Positions 26,347 through 35,300 of a stretch of 64,000 nucleotides of DNA are shown piece after piece (positions within the stretch are counted from its first letter, which is position 1; each line of letters opens with the position of its first letter). The translations under genes and the position numbers were made by a program. The DNA comes from Carboxylicivirga linearis (lineage in GTDB: Bacteria > Bacteroidota > Bacteroidia > Bacteroidales > Marinilabiliaceae): contig NZ_JAGUCO010000004.1 of the NCBI RefSeq assembly GCF_018271995.1, positions 288,544 to 352,543 on the forward strand, in the 5' to 3' direction. The notes under the pieces are model-generated. The model was not told the origin of the DNA, did no database searches, and saw only the letters and a list, made by a program, of their open reading frames with translations.

Positions 26347-29298
26347 TTAGAAAGTAACGTTCAGTCCGAAAATAAGATTTCGTGTTTGTGGATAAGTACC
26401 GTAATCTATCCCCTGCATGGTGTTTGATCCGCCAAAGGCATTCACTTCAGGGTCGAATCCTGAATAATCAGTAAAGGTTAAAAGATTCTCACCCGTGGCA
26501 TAAACTCTAACATTACTCAGGTTAATTTTCGATAAAAGGCTCTTAGGCAAATCGTAACTTAGCGTAACTGTTTTTAATCTGATGTAAGAAGCATCTTCCA
26601 CAAAGCGGGTTGATATTCTTGAATTATCGGTATTTGCCCAGCTGGCTTTTGGAATATCGGCTACATCTCCTTCTTTACGCCAACGGTTATTAACTGTCAA
26701 AAGCTGATTCTTAGGATCAGTCATTCCTTCAGAATCAATACGAGTTGCGTTTAGCATATCGTTACCGTATGATCCTTCAAGAAATACAGTTAAGCCAATA
26801 CCTTTGTAGCTAACAGAATTATTCAATCCATAGAAAAAGTCAGGGTTGGCATTACCAATGATGGTACGATCATCAGCATCAGGAGTAAAAGTACTCTCCC
26901 CATTTTTATCAACATAGTAAGCATTACCTGTTGCAGGATCAACACCGCCCCAGATATATCCATACAATGTTCCTAACGACTGACCTTCTTCCAAAAGAAT
27001 GGCCTCGCCACGGTTTGCTATATTACCCATTGGTAGACTCTCTACCACCAGGTTGGTTACTTCGTTGCTGTTAAAGGAAATATTGAAAGTAGTATTCCAC
27101 TTCACTTCTTTATCAATGTTGGTGGTATTCAAACTAAATTCCAGACCTTTGTTCTCCAGGTTTCCGATGTTTTGAAGTGCTGAAGTAAAACCTGTACTGG
27201 TCGGCAATGGAGCATCCAATAACAAGTCGCGCGTAATTCTCCTGTACGCATCTGCAATAAACTGAACACGTCCATTTAAAACACTAATATCCAAACCAAT
27301 ATTTGTTTGTTCTGATTCTTCCCATTTTAGTGCATTGTTATCCATGGCATTAGGATAAGTACCCGGCATTAAAGTACCAATTGGGTAATTGTTAGAACCT
27401 ACTGTTCCGTAATAAGCATAATTGCTAATTTGGTCGTTACCCACAATACCCCAACCTGCACGCACTTTTAAATCATTTAGGAAACTCAAATCATTCATAA
27501 ACGATTCATGAGAAATACGCCATCCGGCAGAGAATGAAGGGAAGTAACCCCAACGGTTATCTTTACCAAACACACTGGAAGCGTCGGCTCTGAAGTTGGC
27601 TGTTAGCAAATATTTATCAGCAAAAGCATAATTCAATCGACTGATGTATGATGCATTCGACTTTTCGGATTTGTTATTTCCGGCCGATGCGATGATAGAA
27701 CCTCCATTAGTTGTTGTAACACCGTCGCTGGCAAAATTCTCGGTAGTGATATATGCACTTTCCCAAAGGAATTTTTGAACAACACTTCCTGCCAAAGCCT
27801 CGATGGTATGATTACCTATTTTTTTATTGTACGATAAAGTATTTTCTGCCATCCAGTAGCTGGTGCGATCGGTGTTGTTGGTAGCTTTACCTTGTTTGGC
27901 AATTCCATAGCTGGTTCTATAAGGATCGAGGAAGTAATCGTAGATACCATTGCTATAATCCACTCCAAAATTACTTTTAAAACTGAAATCTTTCAGAAAC
28001 TTCACTTTCAGGTACATGTTACCTAAAAAGCGTTCGCTTTTATACTCACGATCCGATCCGTCGGTACTGGCTACCGGATTCTCCCAATTTTGAAAAGGGT
28101 TGCTGGTAAAAGTTCCATCTTCGTTGTAAATACCAATAACCGAAGGTGTATTGATAGCTCCAATCAGAACTCCACCATTGTTAACAGCACTTCCATCGTT
28201 CACATCTACATCGCGATACTTGGTGTAGGCAATACGAGTACCAATGCTCAACCAATTATTCACCTCCTGATCGAGGTTGATTTTAAAGTTGGCCCGGTCC
28301 ATTTCTGAGCTTCTAACAGCACCTGCCTGTTGCACCCATCCGCCAGAAACATAATAGGTGGTTCCTCCAGTTTTGCCTGATAGCGATAATTGGTAGTTCT
28401 GCGATACCCCACGACGGAAGACTTCGTTTTGCCAATCGGTGTTTTTATTATAACGGTTCCAGTCGGTTGATTGTCCCATTTCTGTCATCAAGTCGCGGTA
28501 CTGCTCACCATTTAACACTTCCAGTGTTTTCCATACTTCCGAAAAACCAGTGTAAGCATCTAAAGTTACTTTTGGTTTGCCTTCTTTACCTTGTTTGGTA
28601 GTAATTAACACCACTCCATTTGCGCCCTGAGCTCCATAAATAGCAGCTGATGAAGCATCTTTCAAAACAGTTAATGTTTCTACATCAGCCGGATTGATAG
28701 AACGAGTATCGCTGGTTGGGATTCCGTCAATTACATACAAAGGCTCACTACCTGCTGTAATAGAATTGGTTCCTCGTACACGAATACTTAATCCTTGTGA
28801 TGGCTTTCCTGAGCTGGATGCCACTCGAACACCGGCTGCTCGTCCTTGAATTAAAGATCCTAATTGAGTATTAGGACGTGATTCCAGTTCTTCGGCATCC
28901 ACCAAAGCAACCGATCCGGTAATGTCTTTCTTCTTTTGAGTACCATATCCAACAACCACCACTTCGTTGATGCCCATTACTTCATCTTGCATGGTAACAT
29001 TAAATTGTGTCTGGTCTCCTACTGGTATTTCTTTTGTTTCAAGACCAATAAAGCTAAAAACCAGAATAGCTTCGTTGTTGATATCTCCCTCCAGTACAAA
29101 TGAGCCATCCATACCGGTAATTGTTCCTTGGGTGGTTCCTTTAACCACAACCGAAACACCTGGTATGGGCAAGTTGCTTAGGTCTTTAACAGTACCCCTC
29201 AGGCTCTTTGTTTGAGCAAGAGTGCTTAAGGATATTAATAGGCCTCCTAAAAGACACAGATGGTTTTTAAACCTGGGGTTTAACATTGATTTTTTCAT
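26347..29298 (-). CDS. SusC/RagA-type TonB-dependent receptor
   Basis: A 983-residue outer-membrane transporter. Signal peptide (about 1-28), then a carboxypeptidase-regulatory-like domain (SLRGTVKDLSNLPIPGVSVV, about 33-110), a TonB box region (EVVVVGYGTQKKKDITGSV), a plug (about 115-235, with PLYVIDGIP and LKDASSAAIYGAQGANGVV) and a 22-stranded barrel ending in LIFGLNVTF. It imports oligosaccharides using TonB energy. First gene of the locus susC-susD-susE-like-GH30-GH30. No HTCS regulator or sigma/anti-sigma pair is next to it in the window. Confidence 0.96.
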   Translation of the reverse strand: MKKSMLNPRFKNHLCLLGGLLISLSTLAQTKSLRGTVKDLSNLPIPGVSVVVKGTTQGTITGMDGSFVLEGDINNEAILVFSFIGLETKEIPVGDQTQFNVTMQDEVMGINEVVVVGYGTQKKKDITGSVALVDAEELESRPNTQLGSLIQGRAAGVRVASSSGKPSQGLSIRVRGTNSITAGSEPLYVIDGIPTSDTRSINPADVETLTVLKDASSAAIYGAQGANGVVLITTKQGKEGKPKVTLDAYTGFSEVWKTLEVLNGEQYRDLMTEMGQSTDWNRYNKNTDWQNEVFRRGVSQNYQLSLSGKTGGTTYYVSGGWVQQAGAVRSSEMDRANFKINLDQEVNNWLSIGTRIAYTKYRDVDVNDGSAVNNGGVLIGAINTPSVIGIYNEDGTFTSNPFQNWENPVASTDGSDREYKSERFLGNMYLKVKFLKDFSFKSNFGVDYSNGIYDYFLDPYRTSYGIAKQGKATNNTDRTSYWMAENTLSYNKKIGNHTIEALAGSVVQKFLWESAYITTENFASDGVTTTNGGSIIASAGNNKSEKSNASYISRLNYAFADKYLLTANFRADASSVFGKDNRWGYFPSFSAGWRISHESFMNDLSFLNDLKVRAGWGIVGNDQISNYAYYGTVGSNNYPIGTLMPGTYPNAMDNNALKWEESEQTNIGLDISVLNGRVQFIADAYRRITRDLLLDAPLPTSTGFTSALQNIGNLENKGLEFSLNTTNIDKEVKWNTTFNISFNSNEVTNLVVESLPMGNIANRGEAILLEEGQSLGTLYGYIWGGVDPATGNAYYVDKNGESTFTPDADDRTIIGNANPDFFYGLNNSVSYKGIGLTVFLEGSYGNDMLNATRIDSEGMTDPKNQLLTVNNRWRKEGDVADIPKASWANTDNSRISTRFVEDASYIRLKTVTLSYDLPKSLLSKINLSNVRVYATGENLLTFTDYSGFDPEVNAFGGSNTMQGIDYGTYPQTRNLIFGLNVTF

Positions 29299-29529
29299 AG
29301 TGCTTCTATCTGTTCTAAAAAATATTTGATACTATACATTGAGTTATTCTATCCTGATCATAGGATAAGAGGAAAGCGTCCTGATGCAAATGGACACAGA
29401 GAGGTGTTAGAATGATTTTTTCCATAACAATTGATTTAGTTTCTACATCACGGAACTGTTTAGCTGATTCCGTTTTTTGGATTTGATACAAAGAGAGGCT
29501 TACTCATGCGTGAATAAAAAGGTGGGTAG

Positions 29530-29624
29530 CTAAAAAGTGGATGAAATGAATAATTAAAATCTCACTTCTCATTGATTTATTGTACTTTAATAAAATCAAG
29601 CAGTTACTAAAAAGTGGATGAAAT
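29530..29624. repeat. 18-bp direct repeat in the susC upstream gap
   Basis: CTAAAAAGTGGATGAAAT occurs exactly at 29530-29547 and at 29607-29624, 77 bases apart start to start. The gap 29299-29741 holds no gene; apart from this repeat and AT-rich DNA I see nothing. The repeat lies about 230 bases upstream of susC and 120-200 bases upstream of the metalloprotease start. It may be a pair of regulator sites or a duplication scar. Confidence 0.5.
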
Positions 29625-29741
29625 TTGTTAATAAAGTAGCTGCATTATTATATATAGAAGTCGCTTTTAAAACATTTGGAGTAAAGCAAGATGATAAAAG
29701 TTGAACTTAATAAGCCAACTTTATTTCTTATTTTTACGGCA

Positions 29742-30464
29742 ATGAAGGAAGCGGTTGTTGAAATACCAGAGTTGGGACAGGTTACCATTCGGCAGAGTGC
29801 CAAAGCAAAGCGCATCAGTATTAAGTTAAAACCTTTTAAGGGAGTTACATTGGTAGTTCCTGTGGGTGCTGATATACGCGATGGTATTGGATTTTTGAAA
29901 GAAAAGAAAGACTGGATTCAAGCTAACCTGAAAAAACTGGAAGAGAAAGAGGGACGTCTCACCATCTTTGATGAGAACACTGAATTTAAATCACGCTCTT
30001 TTGCTCTGCAAATTTCAAAACATACAAACAGCAATGTCAGACTGCATTTAAATAAAGGTATATTACATATCTATTACCCTGAAGATGTACCGGTGACTCA
30101 TCCGGGCATACAGGAGAATATTCGTTATGGCATTGAAGAAGCCTTGCGACTGGAAGCCAAACGTTTTTTACCTCGTCGACTGGCTGAATTAGCCGAGAAG
30201 CATTCAATACAATACAACAATGTAACTATTAAGAACCTGAAATCGCGATGGGGTTCCTGTTCTGGCCGTGATAATATTAATTTGAATCTTCACCTGATGC
30301 GTTTGCCTGATGAGCTGATAGATTATGTAATTTTGCACGAGTTATGCCATGTGCATGAAAAAAATCATGGGCCGCATTTTTGGGCCCGACTTGACATCAT
30401 GACAAACGGACAAGCCCGCCAGCTAGATGGAAGGATGAAAGATTATCAAACAAAAATTTACTAG
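29742..30464 (+). CDS. YgjP/WLM-type zinc metalloprotease (M48-like)
   Basis: About 240 residues from the chosen ATG; a longer frame begins at 29691, but homologues start close to VEIPELGQVTIRQSAKAKRISIK. The C-terminal zinc site HELCHVHEKNHGPHFW (about 204-220) gives HExxH plus a downstream His, and RWGSC precedes it (about 180). This is the YgjP/DUF45 family, small cytoplasmic metal-dependent hydrolases of uncertain substrate. It is followed after six bases by dgt, so the pair is probably co-transcribed. Confidence 0.85.
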   Translation: MKEAVVEIPELGQVTIRQSAKAKRISIKLKPFKGVTLVVPVGADIRDGIGFLKEKKDWIQANLKKLEEKEGRLTIFDENTEFKSRSFALQISKHTNSNVRLHLNKGILHIYYPEDVPVTHPGIQENIRYGIEEALRLEAKRFLPRRLAELAEKHSIQYNNVTIKNLKSRWGSCSGRDNINLNLHLMRLPDELIDYVILHELCHVHEKNHGPHFWARLDIMTNGQARQLDGRMKDYQTKIY

Positions 30465-30470
30465 AAATAT

Positions 30471-31793
30471 ATGAACTGGGATAACCTATTATCAACCAAA
30501 CGAACCGGACAGGAACATCTGAAAGAAGTAAAGCACGATCGCACCCAATTTCAGCGCGATTATGATCGACTTATTTTTTCCTCTCCTTTTCGTCGCTTAC
30601 AAGATAAAACACAGGTTTTCCCATTGCCGGGCAGTGTGTTTGTACACAATAGACTTACACACAGCCTTGAGGTAGCCAGTGTGGGTCGCTCTCTTGGAAA
30701 TAATGTTTCTGCTAAACTTTTACATGCCGGATGGGGCAAACCCGAGTTGGTTCAGGAAATTGGCTCTGTGGTTGCTGCAGCTTGTTTGGCCCATGATATG
30801 GGTAATCCTCCTTTTGGTCATTCCGGAGAGGCGGCCATCGGTCACTATTTCACCAATGGTGCGGGGGCTGACTTCAAGCATATGCTTAGCGAAGCTCAAT
30901 GGACTGACTTCATTCGTTTTGAAGGAAATGCCAATGCTTTACGAATCCTAACACATGCTTTTAAAGGTCGTCGTCAGGGTGGTTTTGCCATGACGTACAC
31001 CACGGTCGCATCCATTCTTAAATATCCTTATGCATCCCATTTAGGGTTAAAGAAGTATGGTTATTTCCAGTCTGAAAAAGAAATGTTCCAGCACATTGCT
31101 ACTGAATTGCAGCTAAAAGTGTTGGATGAAGAGAAAGGTATTTATGCCCGTCACCCACTTGTTTATTTGGTAGAAGCTGCCGATGACATCTGCTACCAGG
31201 TGATGGATATTGAAGATGCACATAAGCTAAAGATTCTTTCATACGAAGAAACCTATACGCTGTTAACTGCTTTCTTTGATAAAGATAAGGAAGCACAAGA
31301 GTTTGATAAAATAGCGGATGTATTTAATGAGGTGAGCGACTTAAATGAGCGTATAGTTTATCTGCGTGCCAAGGTAATTGGCAAACTGGTTGCGCTATGC
31401 ACTGATATATTCTGGAATAATCAGGAAGCTATATTAAGTGGAACCTTCAAAAAAGGCTTGGTTGATCACCTTACCGGAACAGAACTTCAGGCTATGGAAA
31501 CCTGTAAAAAAGTTGCTTTTAAACGCATCTACAAACATCAGTCGGTGGTGGAAATTGAAATCGCCGGATTTAGAATACTTGGAACTCTATTAGATGAATT
31601 TATCAAGGCTGTGATTAATCCTGATGATTTCTTTTCTAAGATGCTGTTGCCTTTTATTCCTGAACAGTTTAAGGTGGAGAAAGACGCTGAATTGGTTGAT
31701 AAGATACAGTCAGTTCTGGATTTTGTGTCGGGCATGACCGATGTTTATGCCTTGGATCTTTACCGCAAAATAAGTGGACTAGGTTTAAAATAA
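30471..31793 (+). CDS. dgt: Deoxyguanosinetriphosphate triphosphohydrolase (dGTPase)
   Basis: A 440-residue HD-domain enzyme that hydrolyses dGTP to deoxyguanosine and tripolyphosphate, keeping dNTP pools in balance. The N-terminal RDYDRLIFSSPFRRLQDKTQ is the dGTPase signature. Metal-binding residues: His in VHNRLTHSLEVASVG, His-Asp in LAHDMGNPPFGHSGE, and a later Asp in EAADDICYQVMDIED. Spacing of six bases to the metalloprotease gene suggests one transcript, ended by the terminator at 31816. Confidence 0.93.
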   Translation: MNWDNLLSTKRTGQEHLKEVKHDRTQFQRDYDRLIFSSPFRRLQDKTQVFPLPGSVFVHNRLTHSLEVASVGRSLGNNVSAKLLHAGWGKPELVQEIGSVVAAACLAHDMGNPPFGHSGEAAIGHYFTNGAGADFKHMLSEAQWTDFIRFEGNANALRILTHAFKGRRQGGFAMTYTTVASILKYPYASHLGLKKYGYFQSEKEMFQHIATELQLKVLDEEKGIYARHPLVYLVEAADDICYQVMDIEDAHKLKILSYEETYTLLTAFFDKDKEAQEFDKIADVFNEVSDLNERIVYLRAKVIGKLVALCTDIFWNNQEAILSGTFKKGLVDHLTGTELQAMETCKKVAFKRIYKHQSVVEIEIAGFRILGTLLDEFIKAVINPDDFFSKMLLPFIPEQFKVEKDAELVDKIQSVLDFVSGMTDVYALDLYRKISGLGLK

Positions 31794-31815
31794 GCCTCCT
31801 GATATTTTAAAAGAT

Positions 31816-31852
31816 AAAGGGTGTCAGTAAAAAACCGACACCCTTTCGTTTT
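31816..31852. terminator. Bidirectional terminator
   Basis: AAAGGGTGTC pairs exactly with GACACCCTTT over an 11-base loop. T-rich DNA follows on the plus strand (CGTTTTATTTT) and on the minus strand (ATCTTTT). It serves dgt and the convergent TlpA-like gene. Confidence 0.85.
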
Positions 31853-31855
31853 ATT

Positions 31856-34048
31856 TTACAATTCTGTTATTTCACTATTTGCTGAATTATTCAATGCATC
31901 TAATAGGGGTTGTTGGTTGTGGAGTAATGAGTTGGGAGATGCAGCATTTCTATGAACAATTTTCCCATCTCTGCCAATTATATAATAATGTGGAATGCCA
32001 TTAAACCAATACTTATCACGTATAAGAGCTTCCTGATTTTTAGCAATCAGCAGCACACCTTCAACACGATTGTCTTCCATGTATTTTCTTACTCGGTCTA
32101 CATTACCTTCGCAAGCTATATACATAAATACAACATCCTTATCTTTCATCTTGTCTTTTAATTTGGCCGAATAATTTTCGATTGCGTATCTGCAAGGACC
32201 GCAACCTGTGCTCCAGAAATCTATGTAAACCGCCTTACCTCTAAAATCTGACAACCTCACTTTATTCCCATCCAAATCTTCCAGTTCAAAATCATAAGCC
32301 ATTTGCCCCGGTGCCACTGTTTGAGCCTTTGCATATACCGTTTCCAACTCATCTAATAATTCTGTATCAGGATATTCGTTTCTAAAATCTGACATCATAT
32401 TTTCTGTTAACTCCCACGAACCACGTCTGACAACATCCCCTAAGGTTAAATAATTTAAATAGTACTTACTTAACCCGGAATGCAAAAGCTCGGTATAATT
32501 TACTCGTCTTTTATAAATACCATCTAATCCACCGGCATAACCCATTCTGTTATCTTTTCTGAATTTATCCAATAAATCAAAAAATACTATTTCTCTGATG
32601 TTATGCTTATAGCCTGAAGAATAGCTCATCAAATCGTTATCTGCATGAAAATCATCTCTAAAATTGTAATAGAGATCGGCATCAATTTCCAAAGGTTCTT
32701 TCCCAGCTTCTTTCCTATAGTAGCTTTGCGAACGGGGAAAACCGCTCTTAAGACTGTAATTGTTTAGATATTCAAAATAATAGAAACTTAAATAGTCGGA
32801 AGGCATTAGTTGACTTTTGTACTTTTCCAGAAAATCAAATTTTATCTTACTTACTGAATCACATAGACTTTTGTACTCATCCGCGCTATTGGAAGTCATC
32901 GTTTCAGAAATATTATCGTACCAATCGCGTTGTCGAATTTTATTGGTTTCTTCAAATAAAAAACGATCAGCTAAAAACTGGTTCTTCTCACTTCCAACAC
33001 CCGTCCATTTTACTGTCTCATCGAATTCAACCATATCTAAGGATAAATACAAATCATCACCTGGCGCCAGAATAAAATGGGTTTGTTCATGATGCCAAAA
33101 ATCAAACTCCACTGGTTTATCCAGATACATTTTAAACTCAAATTCACCATTTTCATCCGGATGAAAAACAAAGGCTTTTCGTTTAAACGAACCCGGTAAA
33201 CTTTCTGTATAATCAATGGAAATATGTGTGCCTTTATGAAAGTTTGTAATCTTCCCTCTTAAAGTGGCATTGGTTACCGGGTAAATTGAATCGTAGTGAA
33301 CATGATTCTCATCGCGATAAACGACTTTATAAGGATCATTACTTATCTCTATCGTTTTTATTTTCCGTGTTGTTTCAATTCTTGTTTGGTAGTTTATCTC
33401 TAAGGAATCTCGCTTATTCCAATCAAATTCTTTCGTGTCACGTTTGGTACTAACATTTGTATTTGATGTAAAATCGCTTCCAATAACATTAGCTTTATCA
33501 ATAATTATAAACGAAGCAGGATTATAAACAATATTTTCTTTGTCTTTAAAGGAGTACGTCACCTTCCCATCTTTTTCTTTCTTTTTAATGGCCAGTTCAC
33601 TTTTGGGAGCATTTTTATTACCCAGAAAATAATATTTCCAGAAACTATTATTGAAGGATTGGTGTATTTTTTCAGAATCTTCACCCAGCACTTTCAATTC
33701 ATCTTTTAATACCTCTAAAATGATTTCTTCATTATGTAGTGATGTACGAGAATCATTAAATTGCGAGTACATACTATTTATGGTGCGCCATTGCTCACCT
33801 TTATCTTTTCTTCTTGAATAAACACTAAACTCGGTTTGCTCTAATTTGTATTTATCCTTTTCAATAGGAGTAACTTTCCATATTTCTTCATTAAAAGTTT
33901 CGATTACATAATCATTTGATTTTTCGTTAGCAATGCGAGTAGTTGAGCTAATTTGATGTGATTGAGACTTGACTAAATAGTCATTGGTTTGCGAGTAAAT
34001 ACTGCTAACAATAGTTAGGGCAATTGATAATAATGTTAGATTTTTCAT
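31856..34048 (-). CDS. Large secreted protein with a C-terminal TlpA-like thioredoxin domain
   Basis: 730 residues from the chosen ATG (MKNLTLLSIALTIVSSIYSQ signal peptide); a nine-codon extension upstream (to 34075) would hide the signal. The N-terminal 220 residues are unknown and charged. A beta-sandwich of the DUF4369 type may follow (about 260-360). The C-terminal 140 residues are a TlpA/AhpC-TSA thioredoxin domain with Cys-Gly-Pro-Cys in FWSTGCGPCRYAIEN and the cis-Pro GIPHYYIIGRDGK. Bacteroidota carry many such periplasmic proteins; they usually act as thiol reductases. Confidence 0.82.
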   Translation of the reverse strand: MKNLTLLSIALTIVSSIYSQTNDYLVKSQSHQISSTTRIANEKSNDYVIETFNEEIWKVTPIEKDKYKLEQTEFSVYSRRKDKGEQWRTINSMYSQFNDSRTSLHNEEIILEVLKDELKVLGEDSEKIHQSFNNSFWKYYFLGNKNAPKSELAIKKKEKDGKVTYSFKDKENIVYNPASFIIIDKANVIGSDFTSNTNVSTKRDTKEFDWNKRDSLEINYQTRIETTRKIKTIEISNDPYKVVYRDENHVHYDSIYPVTNATLRGKITNFHKGTHISIDYTESLPGSFKRKAFVFHPDENGEFEFKMYLDKPVEFDFWHHEQTHFILAPGDDLYLSLDMVEFDETVKWTGVGSEKNQFLADRFLFEETNKIRQRDWYDNISETMTSNSADEYKSLCDSVSKIKFDFLEKYKSQLMPSDYLSFYYFEYLNNYSLKSGFPRSQSYYRKEAGKEPLEIDADLYYNFRDDFHADNDLMSYSSGYKHNIREIVFFDLLDKFRKDNRMGYAGGLDGIYKRRVNYTELLHSGLSKYYLNYLTLGDVVRRGSWELTENMMSDFRNEYPDTELLDELETVYAKAQTVAPGQMAYDFELEDLDGNKVRLSDFRGKAVYIDFWSTGCGPCRYAIENYSAKLKDKMKDKDVVFMYIACEGNVDRVRKYMEDNRVEGVLLIAKNQEALIRDKYWFNGIPHYYIIGRDGKIVHRNAASPNSLLHNQQPLLDALNNSANSEITEL

Positions 34049-34362
34049 ATAAATATGGGTTAAAATTGTTGTCATTATTGAATGGCCTGTCTGCTTTAAT
34101 AGTACATTTTGATATTTATTAAATTGGGAGATAACAACTTATTGATTGGATAATTAGAGATATAAATATAATATTAAGTTTTTACTTGCAAAACATTATG
34201 TTATAATAATTAAAGTCAATACCTCTGTTTTCTATGGCTATCAATAATCTTTTAACTATAAAAAAATAGCATCCTTCACACTATAGTTTGAAATTTTACT
34301 ATTATCTTAGAACTAATCAAAACACTAGATTACTGCATTTTATAACCTAAAACACAATCTGT
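34049..34362. other. Gene-free AT-rich spacer
   Basis: Between the divergent TlpA-like gene and the small lipoprotein gene I see no reading frame, repeat or clear hairpin. It must contain both promoters, but no exact TAnnTTTG box stands out. Confidence 0.5.
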
Positions 34363-34590
34363 ATGAAAAAGATTTTATTGCTTACCGCTGTGGTGGCTTT
34401 CACATTGGCTGCCTGCGGAGAAAAGAAAAAGAAAGATTCCGGAAGTTCTGAAGAAACAACCACAAAGCAAGAAGTTATTGATAAGGCAGAAGCGGTTGCC
34501 GACACTTTGCAGGTTAATTTGGAAGAAGCTGCTCAAGACATTAAAGAAACCACTGAGAAGTTAGATCAGGCTTTAAAAGAACTGGAATAA
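34363..34590 (+). CDS. Small lipoprotein
   Basis: A 75-residue protein with lipobox LAAC (Cys18). The mature part is charged: KKKKDSGSSEE then a helical EVIDKAEAVADTLQVNLEE and DIKETTEKLDQALKELE, which should form a single amphipathic helix. It is of the size and composition of small lipoproteins such as Lpp-like spacers, but has no sequence match I recognise. The next gene follows after 19 bases and also encodes an exported charged helical protein, so the two probably work in the envelope together. Confidence 0.75.
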   Translation: MKKILLLTAVVAFTLAACGEKKKKDSGSSEETTTKQEVIDKAEAVADTLQVNLEEAAQDIKETTEKLDQALKELE

Positions 34591-34609
34591 TCATCTTAAA
34601 ACTATTGAA

Positions 34610-35146
34610 ATGAAAAAATTTGCATTATTACTGGTTCTAACTTTCTCATTAAGTATAGTAAGCCAGGCACAGAACAATAAAGACAAGAAAGAAAAAGGTA
34701 AGCACGAGAAAAAAGAACAATTAAAGGAAAAGAAAAAGGAAAAAGAGCAGAAAGGTAAGGCTTACGGAAAAGATAAGGAATTAGAAGGTAAAGACTTTGG
34801 ACAAAAAAGAGCTGAAGAAACACGCATGAAGCGCGAAGAACATCGTAAAAAACTGGATGAATCAGTTACTGAAGGTCGAATGAAAGCTGAAGAAGCCAAA
34901 GAAAAAATTAAAGCTGCCAAAGAAAAGGCTGAAAAGGAAAAACAAGAAGGCAAAATATCGGATGAAGAATACCAAGCCAAAAAAGAAAAGATAGAAAAAG
35001 CCGAAAAACAAACTGAAGAATTAGAAAGGAAGTTGGAAGAAGCAAAAAAGCAAGAAGAGAAAGTGAGAGAGATGGAAGAGAAGATGAAGGAAAAAGAAAT
35101 GGAAATGAAAGAAAAAAGCAAAGAGCTTGAAGAAATAGAAAAGTAA
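34610..35146 (+). CDS. Secreted Lys/Glu-rich coiled-coil protein
   Basis: A 178-residue protein with a signal peptide (1-20, ending VSQAQ). Nearly the whole mature protein is Lys/Glu/Gln, predicted one long charged helix or coiled coil. Local repeats include KEKGKHEKKEQLKEKKKEKE and KMKEKEMEMKEKSKELEEIE. The minus-strand frame over the same bases has poly-Ser/Phe and is a shadow. Possibly a structural rod or an ion-binding protein; no catalytic motif. A strong terminator follows. Confidence 0.75.
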   Translation: MKKFALLLVLTFSLSIVSQAQNNKDKKEKGKHEKKEQLKEKKKEKEQKGKAYGKDKELEGKDFGQKRAEETRMKREEHRKKLDESVTEGRMKAEEAKEKIKAAKEKAEKEKQEGKISDEEYQAKKEKIEKAEKQTEELERKLEEAKKQEEKVREMEEKMKEKEMEMKEKSKELEEIEK

Positions 35147-35152
35147 TTACCA

Positions 35153-35176
35153 AAGCCCCCCATGGGGCTTTTTTTT
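35153..35176 (+). terminator. Terminator
   Basis: AAGCCCC (35153-35159) pairs with GGGGCTT (35164-35170) over a four-base loop and is followed by a run of T residues. Confidence 0.9.
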
Positions 35177-35300
35177 AGACTTTCCCTCTAGCAATTATAT
35201 TAAAAAATGCTAAATATGTTAACATAAATTGCAATAGAAAATGTAAAACACTAGATTTAAGTTGCTATCATTTTTAGGCCTAACTTAACTTTATTGTATT

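Noticed and set aside
34762..35163. Minus-strand frames over the Lys/Glu-rich protein
   Set aside because: Poly-Ser/Phe products that arise from reading Lys/Glu codons backwards; no start context.
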